From Acidobacteriota bacterium (GTDB lineage: Bacteria; Acidobacteriota; Terriglobia; Acidiferrales; UBA7541), in assembly GCA_013289855.1 (NCBI GenBank), contig JABCZD010000008.1, forward strand, positions 176,300-240,299: a stretch of 64,000 nt of DNA, written 5' to 3'. Shown piece by piece: positions 56,494 through 63,839 of the stretch (within the stretch, counting starts at the first letter, position 1; every line of letters starts with the position of its first letter). A program made the translations under genes and the position numbers. The notes under the pieces were generated by a model. It had not been told where the DNA came from and made no database searches. It saw nothing but the letters and a program-made list of their open reading frames with translations.

Positions 56494-56940
56494 TTAGATA
56501 TTCCTGATGACCGGAGGTTCGTTTAGGACCAACCAGTAGAGACCGAGTTGCGCGGCGGCCTCGAGGAACTGCTCAAAGTTGACGGGCTTGCGAACGTAGC
56601 TATTGGCGCCCAGCGAATAGCCCTGGATGCGGTCCTCTTCTTCATCGGAAGAAGAGAGAATGACGACGGGAAGGAGGCGCGTGCGTGCGTCGGCGCGAAT
56701 GCGGCGAAGAACGCCGAGACCATCGAGCTTGGGGAGCTTCAGGTCCAGCAGCACGACCTGAGGAAGTGGCCGCGGTCCGGTGACGGCAAACGGGCCTTCG
56801 CAAAATAGATAGTCCACGGCCTCGACGCCGTCGCGGACCACCACGATGCCGTTGGCCACGTTGCTTTTCTTGAGAGCACGCACGGTCAAGGCTTCGTCAT
56901 CGGGATTGTCTTCGACGAGGAGAATTTGTTTGTTCTTCAT
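56494..56940 (-). CDS. Single-domain response regulator (Rcp1-like)
   Basis: A 148-residue receiver-only protein, like cyanobacterial Rcp1. The acidic pocket is ILLVEDNPDDEAL, the phosphoacceptor is in VVLLDLKLPKLDG near residue 73, followed by VVILSSSDEEEDR (Ser/Thr switch) and VRKPVNFEQF (conserved Lys). It overlaps the upstream kinase by four bases and abuts the next gene. Having no output domain it must work by phosphotransfer or protein contact. Confidence 0.92.
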   Translation of the reverse strand: MKNKQILLVEDNPDDEALTVRALKKSNVANGIVVVRDGVEAVDYLFCEGPFAVTGPRPLPQVVLLDLKLPKLDGLGVLRRIRADARTRLLPVVILSSSDEEEDRIQGYSLGANSYVRKPVNFEQFLEAAAQLGLYWLVLNEPPVIRNI

Positions 56941-58532
56941 GCTGTGGCTCCGGGGGAATCAATCTGCGGCAGGGTGAAGTAAAAGGTTGCGCCTTGGTCC
57001 ACGGTGCTTTCCGCCCAGATGCGTCCGCCGTGGCGATGAACAACGCGCTGCACGGTGGCTAAACCCACACCGGTGCCGGGAAATTCCGTGGCGGCGTGGA
57101 GACGCTGGAAGGCGCCGAATAAACGGTCGGCGTAAGTGGGGTCGAAGCCTGCGCCATCATCTTTGACAAAAAATGCCGAGGCGCCATTGTCCTGCGTTTT
57201 GCCAAATTCGATGGAGGCTTCGGCACGCCGAGAGGTGAACTTCCAGGCGTTGTTGAGAAGGTTTTCGATAGCAACACGGAGTAGATGCGAATCGCCAGTA
57301 GCCAGGACGCCGGATTGAATTTTCCAGGCGATGTGGCGCCCGGGCTGGGTCGCCTGCAATTCCCTGGCAACATCGGAGACGACTGCGCTAAGGTCGAAGG
57401 TCTGAGAGTTGAGCTGCGTGCGGGTGACGCGGGAAAGATTTAGCAGATCGTCAATGAGCGCGCCCATACGTTGGGCGGCGGCGCGGATACGCTGCAAATG
57501 GCCCTTCCCCGCTTCATCGAGTTTGTCACTGCAATCTTCCAGCAGGGCCAGGCTGAAGCCGTCGATGGTCCGGAGGGGTGCGCGCAAGTCGTGAGAGATG
57601 GAATAGCTGAAAGACTCGAGCTCGTTGTTGGCGTTGGTTAGGTCCCTGGTGCGTTCCGCAACGCGGGATTCCAACGAAGCATTCAGCAAACGAATTTGCT
57701 CTTCGGCTAATTTTCGTTCGGTAATGTCGATGTTGACGCCGACCATGCGATGGGGCTGGCCTTGGCCATCGCGGATGACGTTGCCGCGCGCGCAAATCCA
57801 GCGCTGCTCGCCATCCGGGCGAATGATGCGAAACTCGGAAGAAAATTCGGAGACTTGCTTCAGAGATTCCGCGACGGCTTTGTCGACGGCAGGCAAATCG
57901 TCGGGGTGCACCAGATTGGGCCAGATATGCGAATGGTCGTTGTAGGCGCCAGGCTGCACGCCGAAGACTTCTTCGAGTTCGGCGGTCCAGGTACTGCGGC
58001 CGGTGGTTATGTCGCGGTCCCAGGCGCCCATTCTTGCGGCTTTTTGCGCCAGGCCCAGGGTTTCGCGGTTTTGCTGCAAGGCCTCGTTGCTCTCGCGCAA
58101 TTCTTTGGTGCGTTGTGCAATACGGATTTCCAAGTCGGCGTTGGCCTTGACCCACTCCGTAAGATTTGGCACCCGTACCAGCTGAGGAATGGTGCGCGCC
58201 AGGACCACCGCGGTGCCGACAGAGGCCACGGCGGTCAGCGCTTTTACGGCGCCGGCGAGCCAATACTGCGCGTGCCACAGATTCCACACTTCCATGAGAT
58301 GGGTGGTACCGCAGGCGACGATGAACGCGCCGAAGAGCAGAAATAACCAACTGAATGGGATGTCGCGCCGCTTGCGAGCGAGCCAGAGCAGCACCACGGG
58401 GATGGCAAAATAGGAGGCGGCAATCAATACATCGGAGATGACGTGGAGCCAGACGAGTCGCGCGTTCCAGGCGTAGCAGAAGCCGTGGGGCTGGAAATCG
58501 CCGGAACTGAAGAACTGTCCAAAGAGACCCAT
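56937..58532 (-). CDS. Histidine kinase with ethylene-receptor-like membrane domain
   Basis: A 531-residue sensor kinase. Residues 25-125 form three transmembrane helices that match the copper-binding ethylene-sensing domain of ETR1: VISDVLIAASYFAIP (Asp34) and GAFIVACGTTHLMEVW (Cys74 and His78, the copper ligands in ETR1), then a coiled coil. A PAS domain (about 165-285) and a HisKA domain with the phospho-His in SYSISHDLRAPLRTIDGF (about 310) follow. HATPase motifs are NLLNNAWKF, DDGAGFD and GTGVGLATVQRVVHRHGG. It heads an operon with a response regulator and a hybrid kinase. Ethylene binding is inferred from conserved residues; other small ligands are possible. Confidence 0.88.
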   Translation of the reverse strand: MGLFGQFFSSGDFQPHGFCYAWNARLVWLHVISDVLIAASYFAIPVVLLWLARKRRDIPFSWLFLLFGAFIVACGTTHLMEVWNLWHAQYWLAGAVKALTAVASVGTAVVLARTIPQLVRVPNLTEWVKANADLEIRIAQRTKELRESNEALQQNRETLGLAQKAARMGAWDRDITTGRSTWTAELEEVFGVQPGAYNDHSHIWPNLVHPDDLPAVDKAVAESLKQVSEFSSEFRIIRPDGEQRWICARGNVIRDGQGQPHRMVGVNIDITERKLAEEQIRLLNASLESRVAERTRDLTNANNELESFSYSISHDLRAPLRTIDGFSLALLEDCSDKLDEAGKGHLQRIRAAAQRMGALIDDLLNLSRVTRTQLNSQTFDLSAVVSDVARELQATQPGRHIAWKIQSGVLATGDSHLLRVAIENLLNNAWKFTSRRAEASIEFGKTQDNGASAFFVKDDGAGFDPTYADRLFGAFQRLHAATEFPGTGVGLATVQRVVHRHGGRIWAESTVDQGATFYFTLPQIDSPGATA

Positions 58533-58873
58533 ACTTTCCTTTCCCGCGCGCGGTCAAGTATGTGGGATGGCAAAGGCGCGCGCGTTCGTTCAAGAACCTG
58601 CAGGCACTGCGATAGGGAGAGGTCCTCTTCGCGGGTACTACTGGTGACGTTGCGACGCAGTTGGAGGGACAACTAGAAGGGAGCTTTATTTTCGCGCAAC
58701 GGCGGGGGAAGTCAAGAAGGGCGGGTTGGATTGCGGATTGGGAGTCAACCACGAGAGGAGGGATGCGTGGGGGATTGACGGGCGGGCATTCGTGCTATGG
58801 TTAGCCGGGCGAAAAAAGTAGCTGCGAAGGCCAACTTCCTGCGCCAGACCCGCCGTTTTCACGCTTAGGTTTG
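58533..58873. other. Intergenic region between divergent kinase operon and flavoprotein gene
   Basis: No gene or repeat recognised in these 340 bp. The promoters of both divergent units must lie here but no clear hexamer pair stands out. Confidence 0.4.
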
Positions 58874-60124
58874 ATGCCATCCACGGAACATAAATTCGAC
58901 GCCATCGTAATTGGAGCCGGTGCCGCCGGACTGCTTTGCGCGATTGAGGCTGGGAAACGCGGACGGCGCGTGGCGGTACTGGAACACGGCGAGCGCGTGG
59001 GCAAGAAAATTCTGATTAGCGGCGGGGGGCGATGTAATTTCACGAATTTGCATTGCCGGCCAGAGGATTTTATCTCCGGGAATGCGCACTTTGCGAAGTC
59101 CGCGTTGGCGCGTTACACGCCGACGGATTTCATCGCGCTGGTGGAAAAGCACGCAATTCCCTATCACGAAAAAACATTGGGGCAGCTTTTTTGCGACCGC
59201 GCCGCCAGCGACATTACCGGGATGCTGGAGCAGGAGTGCCGCGATGCGGAGGTGAAGATTTTTTTGAACAGTGCGTGCAAGGAAGTGCGGCGCGGAGCAA
59301 ACTTTTTGGTACGGTCCGGAGACGCGGAGTTTCACGCGCCTGTGGTAGTGGTGGCGGCGGGCGGGCTGTCGATTCCCAAGATGGGAGCCACGGCGATCGG
59401 TTATGAGATTGCGCGGCAGTTTGGGCTGAAGATTGTTGCGACGCGACCCGGTCTGGTGCCCTTGGTTTTTGGCGCGAAGGATCATCAGGACTATTGCGAT
59501 TTGGCTGGCGTTTCGGCGGAAGTGATCGTTCGACTGGATGAGGATGGGGAGGAGCGTGGGCGCGCTTCGGGCAAGGGCGCGGGGAAAAGCGTGTCGTTCC
59601 GCGAGAAGATGTTGATTACGCATCGCGGGCTTAGCGGGCCGGCGATTTTACAGATTTCTTCTTACTGGAATCAGCCCGGCACACCTGGACGTGGGGCCGA
59701 AGATTTCGGCGCGATACGCATCGATCTGGCGCCGGAGCGGAATGTGATTGCTAAGGTGCTGGAGACGGAGTTTCGCAGCATGACTGCGCTGCGGAACGCG
59801 TTTCAGGGGATTTTGCCGAAACGCTTTGCCACGCGCTGGCTGGATTTGCATGAACCGCCAGCGTGGACAAATGTGGCGCTGGAAGAGTTTGAGCGAACGG
59901 TACATGGTTGGCGAGTGACGCCGGCGGGGACGGAGGGTTACGACAAGGCTGAAGTTACCGCTGGTGGCGTGGATACGGACGAGCTTTCCAGTAAGACGAT
60001 GGAGAGTCGTAAGGTGCCGGGGCTTTATTTTATCGGGGAAGTTGTGGATGTTACGGGGCACCTGGGCGGGTTTAACTTTCAGTGGGCGTGGGCGTCGGGT
60101 GCGGCGGCGGGGCGGGCGATTTGA
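58874..60124 (+). CDS. HI0933/BaiN-like FAD-dependent oxidoreductase
   Basis: A 416-residue flavoprotein of the HI0933/YhiN family. The FAD-binding motif is [22 protein letters not shown] at residues 9-30, followed by [20 protein letters not shown], the family hallmark, and the C-terminal [35 protein letters not shown]-like block closing the FAD site. I chose the ATG at 58874 over the adjacent TTG. The family includes enzymes reducing C=C bonds in bile-acid-like substrates, but most members have no known substrate. Confidence 0.92.
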   Translation: [416 protein letters not shown]

Positions 60125-60195
60125 GGATTGGCGAGAGGCGAGAAGCATGCTTGCGCTAGACTGAGGCGGTTCAGAGACTCTTGTGGGACAAAACC

Positions 60196-60882
60196 ATGGG
60201 CAATGACGATCCGCTCCTGATTGATTATTCGGCGCCGCGCGAGGTTCCTCCGCAACGGCAGCGCAGCGTGCTGGGCTGGATTCTTGGTTTGCTCGCAGGC
60301 GCGGTGCTCACCGTCGTTTTGCTGGGCGCCGGATTGTGGATGGCTACAGGTTACGGGCTTTATCATTTGGTTTCCGCGCTACGCAGCGGGCGGACGCAAA
60401 TCAACGTGGATCAACCGACGGTGGTGCATCAGATTCAGCAGCTGCAGAGGCTGGAAACGGTGAGTTATACGATGGACAAGATTATTTCTGGCGAGCACGA
60501 GAATGCGTATCTGCCGAAATTCTTGGCGGGCGACCGGCTCTTGCTGGTGGTGCACGGAGAAGTGGTCGGGGGCATCGACCTTGCGGGTTTGCAGCCGTCG
60601 GATGTGCAGGTGCAAGGGCAGAAAGTTTCGATTCATTTGCCTGCGGCGCAGGTTTTTAGCACGCGCATCGATAACGCGAAGACGCGGGTGTATTCGCGCG
60701 ATACCGGGCTGTTTTCTTCGCCGGACCCCAATCTGGAAAGCGAAGTTCGTGAAGAGGCGGAGCGGCAGTTGCAGCAGGCAGCGTTGCAAGATGGCATTTT
60801 GAAGAAGGCTGCGGATAACGCGCGGAGCACGATTTCTGGGATGTTGCAGGGGTTTGGGTTTCGCGAAGTGGACGTCCGCTAA
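60196..60882 (+). CDS. DUF4230 family membrane-anchored protein
   Basis: A 228-residue protein with one N-terminal transmembrane helix (residues about 25-52, LGWILGLLAGAVLTVVLLGAGLWM) and a DUF4230 domain outside the membrane. Conserved phrases are VVHQIQQLQRLETVSYTMDKII, GDRLLLVVHGEVVGGIDLAGLQPSDV and VSIHLPAAQVFSTRIDNAKTRVYSRDTGLF. No function is known for the family. The ATG at 60196 is preferred to one five codons upstream because of the better ribosome site. Confidence 0.85.
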   Translation: MGNDDPLLIDYSAPREVPPQRQRSVLGWILGLLAGAVLTVVLLGAGLWMATGYGLYHLVSALRSGRTQINVDQPTVVHQIQQLQRLETVSYTMDKIISGEHENAYLPKFLAGDRLLLVVHGEVVGGIDLAGLQPSDVQVQGQKVSIHLPAAQVFSTRIDNAKTRVYSRDTGLFSSPDPNLESEVREEAERQLQQAALQDGILKKAADNARSTISGMLQGFGFREVDVR

Positions 60883-60908
60883 CGGAACTTTCCGGCCCTT
60901 ACAATCGC

Positions 60909-60937
60909 TTTACGACGCACCTCTGTTTCCCTATAAT
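60909..60937 (+). promoter_or_regulatory. Sigma-70 type promoter of the sigma-54 activator gene
   Basis: TTTACG (60909-60914), a 17-bp spacer and a perfect TATAAT (60932-60937). Transcription would begin near 60944, only a few bases before the first possible start codon. Confidence 0.55.
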
Positions 60938-60947
60938 TCGGACTCCT

Positions 60948-62360
60948 TTGACAGACCGCACGCATTCCACCGAAGGCAGCACCGGCGAAGAGCAATACCC
61001 TATTGCTGTGATCACGGACGAGGAAACCGCGTTTCCAGAAATTCGCCGCGCGCTGGGGCCGGCTTTTCGTACCGTGCTGGCTAGCAACGAATCCGAAATC
61101 AAAGAGTTGATGGACGATGCGCAGCTGCGCGCGATTCTGTTCGACCTGGACAGCATCGGGGCGGGCGCCAGCGATGGGATCGACGTGCTGCGCGAGATGC
61201 GCCAGCTGCGCGAGGATCTGGTGTTCGTGGCCATGACACGCGCGACGGACCGCGAGGTCTCGATTAAGGCCAGCCGCGCGGGGGCGGATGAATTTTTCCT
61301 GGCGCCGCTCAACTTCCCGGAATTGCAAATTGTTCTGACGCGCGCCATCCAGAAACGTGCCATGGAAATTGAAGGCCGGCGCATGGTGGAGCAGATTGAG
61401 AACAAGTCCGCCTTTTGCGGGTTGATTGGCGGCAGCACCGCGATGCAAAAGGTATACCAGGCGGTGATATCGGTGGCGGACAGCAACACCAGTGTGGTGT
61501 TGCGCGGGGAAAGCGGCACGGGCAAGGAGTTGATCGCGCAGGCTATTGTGCAGTCCGGCGGGCGCAGCGACAAGCCTTACGTGGCGCTGAATTGCTCGGC
61601 GCTGCCGGAGGGCTTGATCGAGTCGGAGATGTTCGGTTACGAAAAAGGAGCGTTTACCGGGGCGGACACCGCGCGAGCGGGGTTGATTGAGTCCGCGCAG
61701 GGCGGCACGCTGTTTCTGGACGAGATCACCACGCTGAATCAAGGCTTGCAGAGCAAGCTCCTGCGCGTGCTGCAAGAGCATGCGGTGCAACGGCTGGGCG
61801 GACGGACGGCCAAGAAGATCGATTTCCGGTTGATCTGCGCGACGAATGAAGATCTGGAAGATTTGGTGAAGAAGGGGCGTTTCCGCGAGGACCTGTATTA
61901 CCGCATCAACGTGGTGCCCATTGCCATTCCGCCCTTGCGCGAGCGCGAGGGCGATATCGCCGTGCTGGTGGACCATTTCCTGCGGGTGTACTGCGCGTCG
62001 GCTAAGAAGGCGCTGAAGAGCATGCAGCCGGACGTGATGGAGATCCTGGAGGACTATTCGTGGCCGGGCAACGTGCGGGAGCTGGAAAACATCGTGCAGC
62101 GGCTGGTGGTGATGAATGACGGGGCGGTGATTACCGCGGAGCAACTGCCGCAGACGCTGCTGTATTCGAGCACCGCCAGCCACGAAGCCATCCTGATTCC
62201 GGAGGATGGCGTGGACTTTGACGCGGAGATGGGGCGGATCGAGGTGGCGTACCTGAGCGCGGCGCTGCGGCGCACCGGCGGCAAGAAATCGGCGGCGGCG
62301 GCGCTGCTGCGCATCGACGGGCAGCGCATGAAGTACCTCTGCCGCAAGCTGAAGCTGTAA
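60948..62360 (+). CDS. Sigma-54-dependent transcriptional activator with atypical receiver
   Basis: A 470-residue NtrC-type regulator. Residues 15-130 form a receiver whose phosphoacceptor Asp is kept (AILFDLDS) but whose conserved Lys is replaced by Ala (FFLAPLNFPEL), so normal phosphorylation switching is doubtful. The AAA+ domain (about 155-385) is complete: Walker A GESGTGKELIAQAI, the sigma-54-contacting GAFTGAD, Walker B GGTLFLDEI and the arginine-finger region FREDLYYRINVVPI. A Fis-type helix-turn-helix ends the chain (AALLRIDGQRMKYLCRKLKL). The start is a TTG following GGACTCC; the proximity of the predicted transcription start leaves this uncertain. It directly precedes three sigma-54 promoters and palindromes, its likely targets. 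Confidence 0.92.
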   Translation: MTDRTHSTEGSTGEEQYPIAVITDEETAFPEIRRALGPAFRTVLASNESEIKELMDDAQLRAILFDLDSIGAGASDGIDVLREMRQLREDLVFVAMTRATDREVSIKASRAGADEFFLAPLNFPELQIVLTRAIQKRAMEIEGRRMVEQIENKSAFCGLIGGSTAMQKVYQAVISVADSNTSVVLRGESGTGKELIAQAIVQSGGRSDKPYVALNCSALPEGLIESEMFGYEKGAFTGADTARAGLIESAQGGTLFLDEITTLNQGLQSKLLRVLQEHAVQRLGGRTAKKIDFRLICATNEDLEDLVKKGRFREDLYYRINVVPIAIPPLREREGDIAVLVDHFLRVYCASAKKALKSMQPDVMEILEDYSWPGNVRELENIVQRLVVMNDGAVITAEQLPQTLLYSSTASHEAILIPEDGVDFDAEMGRIEVAYLSAALRRTGGKKSAAAALLRIDGQRMKYLCRKLKL

Positions 62361-62363
62361 TGC

Positions 62364-62378
62364 GGTTAAAAATTAACC
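62364..62378 (+). promoter_or_regulatory. Predicted activator-binding palindrome, module 1
   Basis: GGTTAAAAATTAACC, a perfect 6-3-6 palindrome three bases after the activator stop codon. Its centre is 135 bp upstream of the -24 GG of promoter 1. Confidence 0.75.
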
Positions 62379-62385
62379 CTTGCGG

Positions 62386-62400
62386 GATGAATTATTGACC
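62386..62400 (+). promoter_or_regulatory. Weaker second activator site, module 1
   Basis: GATGAATTATTGACC, a degenerate copy of the palindrome exactly 22 bp from the first, i.e. about two helical turns. Confidence 0.45.
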
Positions 62401-62503
62401 GGGCCAGCGCTGCGGAGGGTTAGTGGTTAGCTAGCGCGCCGTTGGCGCTGGCGCAAGTGCTTGATTGCATTGCCGGGCCGGCAATTGTAGCCGGCGTGGC
62501 AGT

Positions 62504-62520
62504 TTGGTACGCTCCTTGCT
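62504..62520 (+). promoter_or_regulatory. Sigma-54 promoter 1
   Basis: TTGGTACGCTCCTTGCT: GG and GC are separated by exactly ten bases, with one change from TTGGCACG. It lies 57 bp before the first small gene. Confidence 0.8.
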
Positions 62521-62576
62521 CCCAGGACTGTGTGCAGTAGATAGTTTCAAAAAATTCAGAGTGAAGGAGCCCGCTA

Positions 62577-62708
62577 ATGACGCCGCAAAAAAAGAGCCTC
62601 GTGAAGTCTTCAGGGATCAAGAAAGCTATTTCCGCCAGTGCCGCGACCAGCATGAAAACCGCAAAGCTCGAAGGATCGAAGCAGGTGAACCTGCGAGGAC
62701 GGAAGTAG
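62577..62708 (+). CDS. Small Lys-rich protein of the sigma-54 module, copy 1
   Basis: A 43-residue protein from an ATG with AAGGAG eight bases upstream. It starts MTPQKKSLVKSSGIKKA, matching its two neighbours (M-[S/T]-x-Q-K-K-S-L), then continues Ser/Ala/Lys-rich to end NLRGRK. It has no Cys or Trp, no signal peptide and a strongly basic charge. It has a sigma-54 promoter upstream and a terminator 64 bp downstream, so it is its own transcription unit. I know no such family. Possibilities are a peptide signal or modified-peptide precursor, a basic nucleic-acid-binding peptide, or a stress peptide; none can be chosen on sequence alone. Confidence 0.75.
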   Translation: MTPQKKSLVKSSGIKKAISASAATSMKTAKLEGSKQVNLRGRK

Positions 62709-62771
62709 TCGAGCCGGGAAGCTCTGTAGAGCGCTCCCGGACCTCAGGATACTGAGTATCAGCAAGAACAG

Positions 62772-62798
62772 AAGGCCGCCCAATGGGCGGCCTTTTTT
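62772..62798 (+). terminator. Terminator of module 1
   Basis: AAGGCCGCCC-AAT-GGGCGGCCTT followed by further Ts, a 10-bp stem with a three-base loop. Confidence 0.88.
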
Positions 62799-62837
62799 GC
62801 GTCTAAGAAAGCCTGTCCGAGGCACTTGAAACCAAAT

Positions 62838-62852
62838 GGTTAAAATTTAACC
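62838..62852 (+). promoter_or_regulatory. Predicted activator-binding palindrome, module 2
   Basis: GGTTAAAATTTAACC, a perfect 6-3-6 palindrome whose centre is 138 bp before the -24 GG of promoter 2. A weak second copy, GGTTATTTTTTGGCT, follows at 62861-62875. Confidence 0.75.
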
Positions 62853-62980
62853 CGGCATTAGGTTATTTTTTGGCTAGGCCTTCTCTTTTCACCCCCTTGT
62901 CGACAGGGCGAGGCGTCCGGAGTTCGTCGCATGTCTCTGATTTCATTTGCAATCGCGGAGAGTTTGCAACGCGCACCAGT

Positions 62981-62997
62981 TTGGCACGGTTCCTGCA
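62981..62997 (+). promoter_or_regulatory. Sigma-54 promoter 2
   Basis: TTGGCACGGTTCCTGCA: consensus TTGGCACG with GC ten bases after GG. Confidence 0.9.
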
Positions 62998-63052
62998 ACA
63001 TGCTTCAGTGTCCGCTGGAGTAAAATGAAATTGAGATTTGAGGAGGCCGCAA

Positions 63053-63193
63053 ATGTCCGTTCAGAAAAAGTCTTTGGTTAGCGCATCGAGAGGGACCAAG
63101 AAAGCTGCTTCAAATTCCGCGAAGCCCGGCGTCAAAGGCACGAAGAACGCATCGCTGACGCCCCGTAGATTTGTAAACATGAAAAAGCGGTAA
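63053..63193 (+). CDS. Small Lys-rich protein of the sigma-54 module, copy 2
   Basis: A 46-residue protein with AGGAGG six bases before the ATG. It begins MSVQKKSLVSASRGTKKAAS and continues with Lys/Ser/Gly-rich sequence to end RRFVNMKKR. The first 20 residues align with copies 1 and 3; the rest is diverged, while staying basic and free of Cys and Trp. It lies between sigma-54 promoter 2 and a perfect 15-bp terminator stem. Conserved start and variable tail would suit a leader/core peptide precursor, but no modifying enzyme is in view. Confidence 0.8.
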   Translation: MSVQKKSLVSASRGTKKAASNSAKPGVKGTKNASLTPRRFVNMKKR

Positions 63194-63273
63194 AGGACGG
63201 CGCAGGCTTTGGGTTCCTACCCAATCTGAGAGACCCGAAGATCCGCTCTACAAACTTGACGCACTGATGTAAG

Positions 63274-63306
63274 ACAAGAAGGCCGCCCAATGGGCGGCCT
63301 TCTTGT
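63274..63306 (+). terminator. Terminator of module 2
   Basis: A perfect 15-bp stem, ACAAGAAGGCCGCCC and complement, with an AAT loop. The inner ten pairs are identical to the module 1 terminator. No T-run follows. Confidence 0.75.
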
Positions 63307-63343
63307 GTTTCAGGGGCCTACATAACGCGCTTGCGAGAAAAGC

Positions 63344-63358
63344 GGTTAAAAATTAACC
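63344..63358 (+). promoter_or_regulatory. Predicted activator-binding palindrome, module 3
   Basis: GGTTAAAAATTAACC, identical to the module 1 site, centred 134 bp before the -24 GG of promoter 3. Confidence 0.75.
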
Positions 63359-63365
63359 CGCGGGC

Positions 63366-63380
63366 GATTAATTTTTAACC
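63366..63380 (+). promoter_or_regulatory. Second activator site, module 3
   Basis: GATTAATTTTTAACC, one base from a perfect 6-3-6 palindrome, exactly 22 bp after the first site, as in module 1. Confidence 0.65.
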
Positions 63381-63482
63381 GGACTTTGTTTTTTGACCCT
63401 GTTCAATTGGCCAGTTCGGCTGCAGCCTCCCGTAAGTCGCTGATTTCATTGCACGAGCGACGCGATGATCGCAATCGGAAGT

Positions 63483-63499
63483 TTGGCACGCATCCTGCA
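63483..63499 (+). promoter_or_regulatory. Sigma-54 promoter 3
   Basis: TTGGCACGCATCCTGCA, consensus -24 and -12 elements with the correct ten-base spacing. Confidence 0.9.
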
Positions 63500-63556
63500 A
63501 TAGTAGGTTTCGTGCAGGGGATTAAAACCAAAATTTAGATTTTGAGGAGAGCTCAA

Positions 63557-63781
63557 ATGTCCATCCAGAAAAAGTCGCTCATCAGCGCACTGAAAACCAC
63601 CAAGAAGGCCAATGTTGCCAGCACGGAAGTAGTCAAGGGCGAGAACCGGACCTCCATGAAGGTGTCCGCCGGGCATTCCGTGATGAACGCCAAGAAGGTG
63701 CTTCAGCCCAAGCAGTTCTTGTCGGGCAAGAAGGTCGCTCAAGGCAAGTCGATCATGTCGAACAAGAAAGTCGCCCAGTAA
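63557..63781 (+). CDS. Small Lys-rich protein of the sigma-54 module, copy 3
   Basis: A 74-residue protein with GAGGAG upstream of the ATG. It starts MSIQKKSLISALKTTKKA, clearly the same family as copies 1 and 2, and has an extra 30 residues with three short internal repeats near the C-terminus (NAKKVLQ, SGKKVAQ, SNKKVAQ). It is very basic, has no Cys or Trp and no membrane or signal segment. No terminator of the type seen in modules 1 and 2 follows; instead an apparent insertion sequence begins about 60-190 bp downstream. Function unknown. Confidence 0.85.
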   Translation: MSIQKKSLISALKTTKKANVASTEVVKGENRTSMKVSAGHSVMNAKKVLQPKQFLSGKKVAQGKSIMSNKKVAQ

Positions 63782-63839
63782 GCAACGCCCGGGGAATAAT
63801 GGATTAGTTTTCTCCGGCCAAATACTCCTGCAAAGGAGA

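Larger units (their letters stand above)
62709..63052. other. Spacer of module 2 with control elements
   Basis: No protein gene. In order it holds the module 1 terminator, the module 2 palindromes, a CTGATTTCATTTGCAATCG block (shared in similar form with module 3 at 63440-63475) and promoter 2. Confidence 0.6.
63194..63556. other. Spacer of module 3 with control elements
   Basis: No protein gene. It contains the module 2 terminator, the module 3 palindrome pair, a conserved CTGATTTCATTGCA block and promoter 3. Confidence 0.6.

Noticed and set aside
63274..63306. The near-identical module terminators as REP elements
   Set aside because: They occur only at the ends of modules 1 and 2 and the first has a proper T-run, so terminator function duplicated with the module is the simpler reading.
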